Positions 24,204 to 32,848 of a DNA stretch of 34,198 bases are shown here, piece after piece; positions within the stretch are counted from its first letter, which is position 1, and the number at the start of each line of letters is the position of its first letter. A program made the position numbers and the translations under genes. This stretch comes from Phycisphaerae bacterium (GTDB taxonomy: Bacteria > Planctomycetota > Phycisphaerae > UBA1845): assembly GCA_022072505.1 (NCBI GenBank), contig JAJVHU010000040.1:1-34198 (forward strand), in the 5' to 3' direction. Below the pieces are notes generated by a model. The model saw only the letters and a list, made by a program, of their open reading frames with translations, was not told where the DNA came from and made no database searches.

Positions 24204-26234
24204 TTACGGGCACTCATACTCCTTTTCCTCCGCCGCCCCGCAACCCCACTCGGCCGATGCCACGCCGCTGTCACCCGCCGGGCGGTTGTTGAACTTGGCT
24301 TTGCCCTTGCCGCGGGAGTTGATCGTGCCGGACTTGTCCGTCCCATCGGTCAACGTCACGGTGAACGCGTCGCCTTCCAAGCCGTCCACGAGCAGGATCC
24401 TGAGTTGGTTGAACCCGTTGCGATCCTTGCAGGAGGCTTTCCTGATCCGTTCAATGTTGGAACAGCTCACCACGTATTCCCAGGTTTCGCCGTACTCATT
24501 AAGACCTCTGCCGCCGAACAGCATGACGCGCTCGCGAGCGCTGTCGTAGATCATGGCGTGCGCGCGTCGACCCGCACGCCCTCGCGCAACCTGCTCCCTC
24601 CACGTCGCCCCGTCCCACTCCCAGGTGTCGTCATGCCCATCGCCGCCTCCGTACAGCACGACCTTCTCTCGACGGAAGTCATAAGCCATGGCGCTGTATC
24701 CGCGTGGGCTCGGCCCGGACGTGGCGGCCTGCTGCCAGCTCCTGCCGTCCCATTCCCAGGTGTCACCAAAAAAAGTGTTGTTCCGGAATTCGCCTCCGAA
24801 CAGGACGGTGATCCCGCGCGTGCTGTCGTAGGCCATGGCATGGTTGTGACGCTCGTCGGGACCCGATGCGGCTGTTCGATCCCAAGCGGATCCGTCCCAC
24901 TCCCAGGTGTCGTTGCGAGGATGCCCGTCATCCCCTCCGAACAACACGACGCGCTGACGTGCGCTGTCGTAGATCATGGTGTGGCCATGACGGGGAGTGG
25001 GTCCAGAGGTCGATCGCAACGTCCACGCACCCCCATCCCACTCCCACGTTTCGCCGTTGTCCGAGCCGTCCCACCCTCCGAAGAGCACCACCCGGTCGCG
25101 CAGGCTGTCATAGGCCATGGCATGCTCGCTGCGAGGACTCGGCCCCGATGCGCTCTCCAAATTCCAATCTGCGCCGTCCCAGCCCCAAGTCTCGCCATTG
25201 AGCGAATGATTTTCGCCGCCGAAGAGCAGCGCGCGCCCGCGCAGGCTGTCGTAGGCCATGGCGTGGCTGTGACGCGGGCTGGGCCCGAAGTCGGCGCGCA
25301 GATCCCACGCCGATCCATCCCATTCCCACGTTTCACCGTAAGACCTTGAACCGTCCCCGCCTCCGAACAGCACCACGCGCTGGCGGGTCATGTCGTATGC
25401 CATGACGTGACCTGAGCGCGGGCTGGGGTCAGAGGTGGTCCGTAGGATCCAGGAACTTCCATCCCACTCCCACGTCTCCTCGTCGTAGTCGGGGTCTCTG
25501 CCCCCGAAGAGAACCACCCGCGCGCGGGCATCGTCGTACGCCATCGCGTGATGGATGCGTGGGCTTGGTCCGGTCGTTGCACGAAGCGCCCACGCGCTCC
25601 CGTCCCATTCCCAGGTGTCTCCATTCAGACCCTCTTCGTCGTCGCCCCCGAAGAGAACCACCCGCTCGCGGGCGGTGTCGAAAGCCATGGCGAAGTATTT
25701 TCGAGGGCTGGGGCCGGTTGAAGCTCGAAGCGACCAGGTGCTCCCGTCCCATTCCCAGGTGTCGCCGCGGTCCCCGTGAAAGGAACCGCCGAAGAGGACC
25801 AGTCGTCCGCGAGCGCTGTCGTAGGCCATGGCATGACCGCGCAGCGCGGGTCCGGCCGTCGAGCGCAGTGCCCAGGCGATGCCGTCCCACTCCCAAGTCT
25901 CAGAACTGATCTCCCCGTCGTAACCGCCATGCAGCACGACGCGCTGGCGAGCACTGTCGTAGGCCATGGCGTGGTCATAACGGCCGCTTGGTCCGCTTGT
26001 CGCACGTCGCTCCCAATTCTGACCATCCCACTCCCAGGTATTCGGATCGACTCCCCCACTCCCGAAAAGGACGAGGCGCTGCCGCGCACTGTCGTAGGCC
26101 ATCGCCGAGTACCGGCGAGGAGTCGGGTCAGGCGTGACATCGAGCCACTCCGGTGGGTTGGCGCGGGCATGAAGCGCACAAGAAGTCAGGACGAACGGAA
26201 ACGCAGCCAACACACTGATGCGTGGGCGCGGCAT
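24204..26234 (-). CDS. Secreted 12-repeat kelch-like protein with shared C-terminal domain
   Basis: A 676-residue exported protein. I place the start at 26234, where GGAGGAGATGTC precedes the ATG; an earlier in-frame ATG at 26261 lacks a ribosome site. The signal peptide PRISVLAAFPFVLTSCALHA could even carry a lipoprotein cysteine. Twelve repeats of 46-50 residues follow, each HAMAYDSARQRVVLFGG then a loop, DTWEWDGSAWxLR and GPSPR. Twelve kelch-like blades fit two six-bladed propellers in tandem. The C-terminal CTD is intact: CSNIERIRKASC, LRILLVDGLEGDAFTVTL, GTINSRGKGKAKFNNRPA, WGCGAAEEKEYECP, TAA. It is paralogous to 31307-33610. Extracellular binding or structural role, no enzymatic motif. 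Confidence 0.9.
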   Translation of the reverse strand: MPRPRISVLAAFPFVLTSCALHARANPPEWLDVTPDPTPRRYSAMAYDSARQRLVLFGSGGVDPNTWEWDGQNWERRATSGPSGRYDHAMAYDSARQRVVLHGGYDGEISSETWEWDGIAWALRSTAGPALRGHAMAYDSARGRLVLFGGSFHGDRGDTWEWDGSTWSLRASTGPSPRKYFAMAFDTARERVVLFGGDDEEGLNGDTWEWDGSAWALRATTGPSPRIHHAMAYDDARARVVLFGGRDPDYDEETWEWDGSSWILRTTSDPSPRSGHVMAYDMTRQRVVLFGGGDGSRSYGETWEWDGSAWDLRADFGPSPRHSHAMAYDSLRGRALLFGGENHSLNGETWGWDGADWNLESASGPSPRSEHAMAYDSLRDRVVLFGGWDGSDNGETWEWDGGAWTLRSTSGPTPRHGHTMIYDSARQRVVLFGGDDGHPRNDTWEWDGSAWDRTAASGPDERHNHAMAYDSTRGITVLFGGEFRNNTFFGDTWEWDGRSWQQAATSGPSPRGYSAMAYDFRREKVVLYGGGDGHDDTWEWDGATWREQVARGRAGRRAHAMIYDSARERVMLFGGRGLNEYGETWEYVVSCSNIERIRKASCKDRNGFNQLRILLVDGLEGDAFTVTLTDGTDKSGTINSRGKGKAKFNNRPAGDSGVASAEWGCGAAEEKEYECP

Positions 26235-26261
26235 GACATCTCCTCCAACGGGCCAGGTCAA

Positions 26262-26464
26262 GACCGGAATACTACCGTAGAGTCGTAGACCAGCTTACCG
26301 CAATCGAACCGGCATCTCAAGGAAAACCCTGAGGATCGCCGCGTGCATGGGCCCGAGCGGCCAACCTTGCACATTGGATGCCGCCGCAATTCCCGGGTGG
26401 ACGACGTGAAGGTCAAGCACAGACCGAAAACCGATCCTGCCCTCGCAAAACAGGAGTACTGAAG
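26262..26464. other. Intergenic region between passenger-like and kelch genes
   Basis: About 200 bases with no recognisable gene or hairpin terminator. Confidence 0.3.
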
Positions 26465-29400
26465 CTACGGGCAGGCGTACTCCTTCTCATCCCCCGCCCC
26501 GCAGCCCCACTCGGCTGTCGCCACGCCGCTGTCACCCGCCGGGCGGTTGTTGAACTTCGCTTTGCCCTTGCCGCGGGCGTTGATCGTGCCGGACTTCTCG
26601 GCGCCGTCGCTGGAGAGCGTGACGGTGAACGTGTCGCCCGGGCGACCGCCGGCGAGGATGATTTTCACCTGGTTTTCGCCGCCGCGGTCGCGGCAGGACG
26701 CCTTCTTGACGCGCTCCTCACCCGTACAGGCATAAGGCGCCAGGGCGATGTCATTGCCTCCCGTCAGTGAGTTCGTCGAGCTGTCGGCGCGGTAGAAGAT
26801 GCGCCACTCATCAAACCCGCCCAGGCCGGCAAGCGCCGCGACCGCGGTTCCGGCGTCGCCGTTGTCAGGCAGTCCCAGGAAAGTGCCGGCGGTATTGCCG
26901 CCGCTGGAGGCTTCGACGATGAACAGCTTGTCCGTGCTTAAGAACGTTCCCGAAAGCTGCGTGAACTCCAGGTATGTCGCCTGATCGCCCAAGTCGAGCG
27001 TCCCGCCCACGATGCGGAGCTGGTCGTGGCCCGTCCCCGCGCCCGGCCCGGTGATTTCAAGCTGAACCACTCCGAAGTCGCTGACCACGCCGCCCGTGCA
27101 TGTCAGCATTCCGACACTCGCGCCGGGCAGAAGCAAGCCTTGAAGCTGGACGCTCCCGTGAACCGTGCCGGTTCCCGAGAGCATGCCGCCGGGACCGACG
27201 GAGGTCGGGCCCGCGATGCTGCCGAGAACCTTCAACTCGCCCTCATCGACGACCGTCCCGCCGGTGTAGGTGTTCGCACCGGCAAGCGAAAACGTGCCGG
27301 TTCCCAGCTTGACCAAACCGCCCGATCCGTCGATCGCGCCGGCATAGCTGGTGTCAACGTTTTGTTGCACGGTGAGGAATGCGGCGCCCAGCGAGACGGC
27401 GCCGCCGGAACCTGAGAGCGACGATGTCGTCAAAGCATGGTTGTTAAGCACAAGCGTTCCGCCGTTGACGGCATATGCCGTGTTGCTGGGCAGCGCGCCG
27501 GGGTTCGAACCGACCAGCACTCCCCCGAACACGGTTGTCCCGCCGGTGTACGTGTTGGCGTTCGTCAGGACCAGCGTTCCCGTTCCGCTCTTGTTCAGTT
27601 CACCGGCGCCAGAGATCGAGCCTGACAGTGTGGCCTGGAAGCCGTTGGTGTCCACGGTGGACTGCGGGCCGGTGAGTGTCACGTCGACGCTCGTGCTGAA
27701 ATTGCTCGACGTGACCTGAAGGGTTCCGCCGTTGAGGTTGAAATGTGAGACGCCGGTGGTGTGCCGCTGAATGCCGTCCGTGCCGTTGACCTGCACCGTG
27801 CCGCCGGCGTTGAGGTTGAGCGTGCCCTCCGCCTGAACCCACCCGAGGGTCAGCTTCGCGCCGGCGCCCATGGTCAGGACGCCGCTCGACTCCACGTTCA
27901 ACGTGCCGATGCCGCCGGCGCCGATGCCGGTCAGGTTGTCGCCGACGGTGAAGAAGGTGTTGGCGGTAAATGTCGAGCCGTCGCGGATGGTCAGCGTGCT
28001 GCTGCCGTCCGTGCCCGAGTCGCCGACGTGTACGCCCACGACCTGCATGGATGAAGTTCCCAGGCTCAACTCGCCCTGGTTGACGGTGATGATCCCGTTG
28101 TAGGTGTGGTTACTGAGCGGAAGCGCGAGATGGCCGGAGCCGATCTTGTTGAGCGCCCCTGATCCGGAGAGGGCGCCAAACTGCCCGAGAGTCCCCGTGA
28201 CGTCGAACGTGCCCCCGCCGCCGTTGATCGCGGTCGGGCGCGACATGTTGAACGTCGCGGTCGTGCGCAGCGCGCCACCGTCGAAGGACAACCCCCCGCC
28301 GGCCGCACCCAGGCTGGAATCGCCGCCGACGGAAAGCGTTCCGCCGTTCATCTGCGTGCCGCCGCTATGCGTGTTTACTCCCGAGAGTGCCAACGTACCG
28401 TCGCCGTGCTTGCGCAACGCGCCGGTTCCGGAGATGGCGCCCGCGTAACTCGTATTGGCCGATTGGTTCACCGTTAACATCCCGCTCCCGATCACGACGG
28501 ATCCGCCCGTGCCGGCAAGTGACGAGGCCGTGAAGGGGAAGTTGTTGGCTTGGAGCGAGCCGGCATTGACGGTGTAGGCGACGTTGGGGAAGGCCGACGC
28601 CTGGCCTGCGACGACGGCGCCCGCGTTCACTTCGATTCCGCCGGTCATCGTGTTGCTGCTGGTGTTGATCACCAGCGTACCCGCGCCGTTGTGATGCAAC
28701 ACGCCCACGCCGGACAGTCCGCCCGCGTGCGTCAGTTGCTGGCCGGAAGGAACATCGATCGTTCCGCCTGACGAGCTGATCACGGAATTGCGCGTCATGG
28801 TGAAACTTGACGGCGTGCGCAGCGTCCCGCCGTCAAAGGTCAGCGTTCCGCTGGCGTTGCCGAGGTTCTCATCGGAGCTCACGGAAAGCACGCCCGCCTC
28901 AATCCACGTACCGCCGGTGTAACTGTTGCTACCTGAGAGCGTGAGCGTGCCCGGGAGTCCCTTGGTTAATGTGCCGGCGCCGCGAATCGAGCCGCCGTAG
29001 GTGCAGTCCGAAGAATTGTCGACGGTCAGACCCGCGCCGCCCAGTTCGATCTTTCCACCCGCGCCGGTCAATTCGGTCATGGTCAGGTCGAACCCGCCAA
29101 GCTCCAGCGAACCCCCGTCCACGCGATAGGGCGTGGCGTCCGGGAAAGCGCCGCCCACATTGGCGAGAAGGGCGCCCTCCTGGACGGCTGCGCCGCCTTG
29201 AAATGTATTGGCGGCGCTGAGAACGAGCTGTCCCGCGCCGATCTTCGTTAACCGTCCGACGCCGTCGATCGTGACCGGAATGTCGACCTCGTAACCATTG
29301 GTGTGAACGAGGGCGCCGCCCGAGAGGATGGTGACGTCGCCGGGTTCAAAACCTTGGAACAGGTAGACGCCGTCCGTTTGGGCGAGAAACTCGCCGCCGT

Positions 29401-29893
29401 CGAAGTTGACGCTGCCCGAACCGTTGCCCTCCGCAACAGTCGTCGTATCGAGCACCCCGGCGCCGGACTCCGTTCCGTTGATGTTCAGCGTCCCGACGCC
29501 CCCAACCTCCTGGCCAACGTAGACCACTACGCCGGAGGTGAGGACTCCGCGATCACTGATCGTCAGCGTTCCTGTGCCTTCGCTCCCAACCGCCACGCCC
29601 CCGCCGGCGGTGAACGAACTGCCCAATCCATCCACGTTTACCGTTCCGGTTGAGCCCGCAAGCTCACCAATGAATAGCGGGCCTGGAACGTCGACGATCC
29701 CACGATCAAGCACCTCGACATGGCCAGCAGCCTGCTCGTAGCCGACGTGCATGCTCGTTGCGGTCAGGAGCGACCCGTGATCCGTGACCGTCAGCGTCCC
29801 GTCGCCTCCCGATCGGACGCCGATGGCTGTCGATTGCAACGTTGCGGTGGCGCCCTGTTCGATGCGGAGGCTGCCCTCCCCGTGGTTACCCAC
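26465..29893 (-). CDS. 3' part of an autotransporter-passenger-like protein, with shared C-terminal domain
   Basis: An open frame of 1142 codons that continues, in frame, the gene starting at 30877; a single TAG at 29894-29896 separates them. It has no ribosome site or signal peptide, so it is the interrupted second part rather than an independent gene. It contains about seven passenger-associated repeats (PATR, for example GTLTLSGSNSYTGGTWIEAG, GTLVLTNANTYTGGTTVFGG, GTFSLAGANTYTGGTVVDEG) in a predicted beta-helix, then a short domain (GVVQLEITGPGAGTGHDQLR). There is no outer-membrane barrel. Instead it ends with an intact CTD: CTGEERVKKASC, LAGGRPGDTFTVTLSSDG, GTINARGKGKAKFNNRPA, WGCGAGDEKEYACP, TAG. 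Confidence 0.85.
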   Translation of the reverse strand: MGNHGEGSLRIEQGATATLQSTAIGVRSGGDGTLTVTDHGSLLTATSMHVGYEQAAGHVEVLDRGIVDVPGPLFIGELAGSTGTVNVDGLGSSFTAGGGVAVGSEGTGTLTISDRGVLTSGVVVYVGQEVGGVGTLNINGTESGAGVLDTTTVAEGNGSGSVNFDGGEFLAQTDGVYLFQGFEPGDVTILSGGALVHTNGYEVDIPVTIDGVGRLTKIGAGQLVLSAANTFQGGAAVQEGALLANVGGAFPDATPYRVDGGSLELGGFDLTMTELTGAGGKIELGGAGLTVDNSSDCTYGGSIRGAGTLTKGLPGTLTLSGSNSYTGGTWIEAGVLSVSSDENLGNASGTLTFDGGTLRTPSSFTMTRNSVISSSGGTIDVPSGQQLTHAGGLSGVGVLHHNGAGTLVINTSSNTMTGGIEVNAGAVVAGQASAFPNVAYTVNAGSLQANNFPFTASSLAGTGGSVVIGSGMLTVNQSANTSYAGAISGTGALRKHGDGTLALSGVNTHSGGTQMNGGTLSVGGDSSLGAAGGGLSFDGGALRTTATFNMSRPTAINGGGGTFDVTGTLGQFGALSGSGALNKIGSGHLALPLSNHTYNGIITVNQGELSLGTSSMQVVGVHVGDSGTDGSSTLTIRDGSTFTANTFFTVGDNLTGIGAGGIGTLNVESSGVLTMGAGAKLTLGWVQAEGTLNLNAGGTVQVNGTDGIQRHTTGVSHFNLNGGTLQVTSSNFSTSVDVTLTGPQSTVDTNGFQATLSGSISGAGELNKSGTGTLVLTNANTYTGGTTVFGGVLVGSNPGALPSNTAYAVNGGTLVLNNHALTTSSLSGSGGAVSLGAAFLTVQQNVDTSYAGAIDGSGGLVKLGTGTFSLAGANTYTGGTVVDEGELKVLGSIAGPTSVGPGGMLSGTGTVHGSVQLQGLLLPGASVGMLTCTGGVVSDFGVVQLEITGPGAGTGHDQLRIVGGTLDLGDQATYLEFTQLSGTFLSTDKLFIVEASSGGNTAGTFLGLPDNGDAGTAVAALAGLGGFDEWRIFYRADSSTNSLTGGNDIALAPYACTGEERVKKASCRDRGGENQVKIILAGGRPGDTFTVTLSSDGAEKSGTINARGKGKAKFNNRPAGDSGVATAEWGCGAGDEKEYACP

Positions 29894-30877
29894 CTAGATC
29901 TGGTGGGATGCTGAAAGCGACAGAGTGCTGTCGAGGCCGGAGATGGTGACCTCTCCGCTCGAGCCCTCGTCGTCGGCGATGCTGAGGATTTCGGTGACCG
30001 ACAGTGCGCCGCCGCCGGAAACTGACACGCCCCCGTGACCCGCGTTTCCGACGATGAAGAAGTTGTCGTTGGTCCACGACGAGCTGGGGCCCGTAATGTT
30101 CACGCTGCCCGCCCCGCCGTCCACCCCCAGGACTGTTGCGCGCACGCAGTGAAACTCCGCCCCAGATAGGTTGAACGCGCCCGTCGATCCTTCGACGCTT
30201 CCTATCTCAAGGAGTACATTGGGGTCTGTTAGGATAAGCGTGCCGCTATCCTCGAGGTTGACCACTCCCGCGCCGCCGGCGTATTTTCCGATGAAGACCT
30301 CATCGTAGGCGCTCACGTAGGAGTCTTCGCCCGTGATCGTGAGGGAACCGTAGTCGCCTACGCCGACATTGAGATCCGGGCTATTGATGGCGCCCCCATC
30401 CGCCACCGTGACCGAACCGCTCGCGCTCGTGCCGATGAGCAGTTCCCCGTTGACATTGAAGTGAACCTGGCTTCCGACGCCGGTGACGGTCAACTCCGCC
30501 GGCGAGTTGCGCCCGACGCTCAGCGTGCTGAAGAAGTCGATGAGCGTCAGCACCCCGGCGTTTTCGACAATCAGCCGGTGATTCTCCCATGTGATTGGCG
30601 CGCCGACCCTGACAATCCCAGCGCTCGCCCCGTTGCCCGAAATGTGGACCGTTCCGGCGTTTCCGATCTCAACCGTTCCGGAAGTCGGCACGCTGCCCGT
30701 ATCCCAGTTGGTTCCGATAAACCAGGAGCTGTCGCCAGCGATCCAGTTCGCGGTCTGGGCTTGGACGACGCTTCCTCCGGCCAAGGCAGCGAGAATCGCC
30801 GCCCAACAACCGGCGCGTGCAAATCGAAAGAACCTAACTTTGGAACAAATCGCTCGAACGAAAGCGGCGACGTGCAT
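29894..30877 (-). CDS. 5' part of the autotransporter-passenger-like protein, ended by an in-frame TAG
   Basis: A 327-residue open frame with a proper start: GAGGGGG six bases before the ATG at 30877 and a signal peptide (FARAGCWAAILAALAGGSVV, cleaved near QAQT). The body is beta-helical with repeats of the type VGxxGxGSVxIxGxxSxW (ELLIGTSASGSVTVADGGA, DNFFIVGNAGHGGVSVSGGG). It stops at TAG after LSLSASHQI, but the next codons (VGNHGEGSLRIEQGATATL) continue the same repeat pattern without a gap. The full reading frame would encode 1470 residues. Nonsense mutation, sequencing error or readthrough are the options; TAG is used as an ordinary stop by neighbours, so mutation or error is more likely. 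Confidence 0.85.
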   Translation of the reverse strand: MHVAAFVRAICSKVRFFRFARAGCWAAILAALAGGSVVQAQTANWIAGDSSWFIGTNWDTGSVPTSGTVEIGNAGTVHISGNGASAGIVRVGAPITWENHRLIVENAGVLTLIDFFSTLSVGRNSPAELTVTGVGSQVHFNVNGELLIGTSASGSVTVADGGAINSPDLNVGVGDYGSLTITGEDSYVSAYDEVFIGKYAGGAGVVNLEDSGTLILTDPNVLLEIGSVEGSTGAFNLSGAEFHCVRATVLGVDGGAGSVNITGPSSSWTNDNFFIVGNAGHGGVSVSGGGALSVTEILSIADDEGSSGEVTISGLDSTLSLSASHQI

Positions 30878-31018
30878 GGAATCCCCCTCGTGACAATCAA
30901 GAAAATGAGACGCAGTGCAACCATTTCGAACCGCTGAAGCGATAGAGGTCGCCTCAGGCGGCGAATAGGATATTGATCTCCCCCGCCAGGTTCAAGAGGA
31001 ATCCCTATGCCACGCTCA

Positions 31019-31179
31019 GGAGATTCCCAGGGCAACCGCATTCTAACTTTTGAGCCGATCTTAACGGGTACCGCGGATCGGGAGATCCGCGATTCCGGCA
31101 TGCGGAGGCCGATCCCTTGGACAACCGACGTTCGCTCGGAAGCCCGAAATCCTGGAATGCGGTTGCCCTGGGGAGATTC
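31019..31179. mobile_element. Small inverted-repeat element (MITE-like) with 8-bp target duplication
   Basis: Perfect 17-bp terminal inverted repeats, CCAGGGCAACCGCATTC (31027-31043) and its reverse complement (31155-31171), bound a 145-bp element with no coding capacity. The immediate flanks are the identical 8-mer GGAGATTC (31019-31026 and 31172-31179), a textbook target-site duplication. The termini beginning CAGGG with an 8-bp duplication would suit an ISAs1-type transposase, but that assignment is inference. It lies upstream of the passenger-like gene and downstream of the broken kelch gene. Confidence 0.85.
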
Positions 31180-31306
31180 CTCAGCAGCCTGTTGAAGGGC
31201 TCTCGATTGGCTTTGGTGATACCGGTTTTTTCCCGGCGAAATTCGCCTCCCAGGAGGGAGGCGTTACCCTTTTTCAACGGCCTGGTAACTCGACTTTCGC
31301 CTTTTT
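31180..31306. other. Spacer with hairpin and one arm of an inverted repeat
   Basis: A CGCCTCCC / GGGAGGCG hairpin (31244-31263) lies here, followed by a T-run at some distance. The 13-mer CTCGACTTTCGCC (31289-31301) recurs inverted at 31450-31462, on the other side of the broken gene end. No gene is seen. Confidence 0.45.
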
Positions 31307-32812
31307 TCAGAGGGGGATTTCGTGAATCGCCGGGAAAAACGCGAGCGTTGAGGTTTCGCCACCTTCCGCCGCCATGCCGGGTGTTGCAAAACCCCGGACC
31401 GTCGTTTTGATGTCCTCGATCCTCCAAGGATCTCCTCGCCCTCGAAAACGGCGAAAGTCGAGATTAAGGATTCGTGAAGAACGCCGTGCTACGGGCTTCT
31501 TCTCCCCCGCCCCGCAGCCCCACTCGGCGGTGGCCACGCCGCTGTCGCCCGGCGGGCGGTTGTTGAACTTGGCCTTGCCCTTGCCGCGGGAGTTGATCGT
31601 GCCGTCCTTCGAGGCGCCATCACTGGAGAGCGAAACGGAAAAAGCGTCACCTTCGAGGCCGCCCGTAAGGCGGACGGTTAGGTGATTCTGCCCGTTGCGC
31701 TCCTTGCAGAGCGCCTCCCTGATCCATCCGCAGTTGGCCTCGCACTCGTCAGGAACGCCGTTGCCGTTGAGGTCCGACGAGTAGCGCCCATGAATATCAA
31801 CGCCGTCGGGCGTGCCATTGCAGTTGCAGTCAGTCTCCCATTCCCAGGTTCCATCCTCAGCCCATGAAAAGGGTCCGCCAAACAAGACGGTCGCGCTGCG
31901 ACGCACGTCGTACGTCATGGCGTGATTATTCCGCTGTGACGGGCCGGTCGTGTCGGTCACCGTCCAGGACCGTCCATCCCACTCCCACATGTCGCGGCTA
32001 AATGGCTCACCTTGCCCGCCGAAGAGCATCGTTACGCCGCGCTGCGAGTCGTAAGCCATGGCATGACCCGTGCGCGGTTCGGGTCCGTTCGACGACACCT
32101 GAGTCCATGCGACACCATCCCACTCCCACGTGTCGCCGAATCGATCCGTCCCGTCCCAACCGCCGAACAAGACGCAAACGCCGCGCTTGCTGTCGTAGGC
32201 CATCGCGGGGGAGGATCGCGCGGACGGACCCGTTGTCGAGGCCTCCATCCAGGAAACGCCATCCCACTCCCATGTATCGCCGAACCGAGTCGATGGCCCG
32301 AACCCGCCGAAGAGTACGGTGATGCCGCGGTGCGTGTCATACGCCATGGCGTGACTTACGCGCGGTTCGGGCCCGGTAGTCGAGACCTGAGTCCATGCGA
32401 CGCCGTCCCACTCCCACGTATCACCCAGACGATAGTACGTATGGTAGGTTCCGCCAAAGACGACACTGACGCCGCGCCGAGAATCGTAGGCCATCGCATG
32501 GGCGAATCGCCGTCCCGGTCCCGTCGTAGCTGCGAGCGACCACGACTGGCCGTCCCACTCCCAGGTGTCGTCAAAAACTCCTCCATCGATGCCGCCGAAG
32601 AGCACGGTTTTCCCCCGCCGGCTATCATACACCATCGCGTGGTCCTGCCGCGGCGACGGCGCGGGTACAACGAAGTGCGCCCAAACATGGCCGTCCCACT
32701 CCCAGACTTCGCCATCGAGCAAGTTGCCATGGAGCACCGTGACGCCGCGGCGGGAGTCATAGGTCATTGGATAGCCGCTCGAAGGCGAATTTCCGCGCTT
32801 GGCCCGCCGCAT
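31307..32812 (-). CDS. 3' part of interrupted kelch-like protein 2, C-terminal domain frameshifted
   Basis: An in-frame continuation of the gene beginning at 33610, after a TAG at 32849-32851; the first in-frame ATG is 32812, with no ribosome site. It carries kelch-like repeats 6-12 (SHAMAYDTHRGITVLFGG, DTWEWDGVAWTQVS), then a calcium-binding type-3-like pair (DCNCNGTPDGVDI, SSDLNGNGVPDECEANC), then a CTD (REALCKERNGQNHL, GTINSRGKGKAKFNNRPP, WGCGAGEKK). About 11 bases are missing near the end compared with the copy at 26465. The terminal EKEYxCP is therefore lost, the normal TAG (31489-31491) falls out of frame, and translation runs about 60 residues into noncoding DNA to the TGA at 31307. 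Confidence 0.8.
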   Translation of the reverse strand: MRRAKRGNSPSSGYPMTYDSRRGVTVLHGNLLDGEVWEWDGHVWAHFVVPAPSPRQDHAMVYDSRRGKTVLFGGIDGGVFDDTWEWDGQSWSLAATTGPGRRFAHAMAYDSRRGVSVVFGGTYHTYYRLGDTWEWDGVAWTQVSTTGPEPRVSHAMAYDTHRGITVLFGGFGPSTRFGDTWEWDGVSWMEASTTGPSARSSPAMAYDSKRGVCVLFGGWDGTDRFGDTWEWDGVAWTQVSSNGPEPRTGHAMAYDSQRGVTMLFGGQGEPFSRDMWEWDGRSWTVTDTTGPSQRNNHAMTYDVRRSATVLFGGPFSWAEDGTWEWETDCNCNGTPDGVDIHGRYSSDLNGNGVPDECEANCGWIREALCKERNGQNHLTVRLTGGLEGDAFSVSLSSDGASKDGTINSRGKGKAKFNNRPPGDSGVATAEWGCGAGEKKPVARRSSRILNLDFRRFRGRGDPWRIEDIKTTVRGFATPGMAAEGGETSTLAFFPAIHEIPL

Positions 32813-32848
32813 CCACGCGCGCCCGTCCCACTCCCAGGTGTCTCGAAC

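Noticed and set aside
26465..30877. Classical type V autotransporter
   Set aside because: The passenger repeats are present, but no C-terminal beta-barrel follows; the chain ends in the shared cysteine-containing domain.
31244..31275. Intrinsic terminator at the CGCCTCCC/GGGAGGCG hairpin
   Set aside because: The T-run is separated from the stem by several bases and there is no upstream plus-strand gene to terminate.
10151..31760. PEP-CTERM or LPXTG-type sorting signal for the shared C-terminus
   Set aside because: There is no PEP or LPXTG motif, no hydrophobic helix and no basic tail; the domain is polar, Lys/Gly-rich and ends in Cys-Pro.
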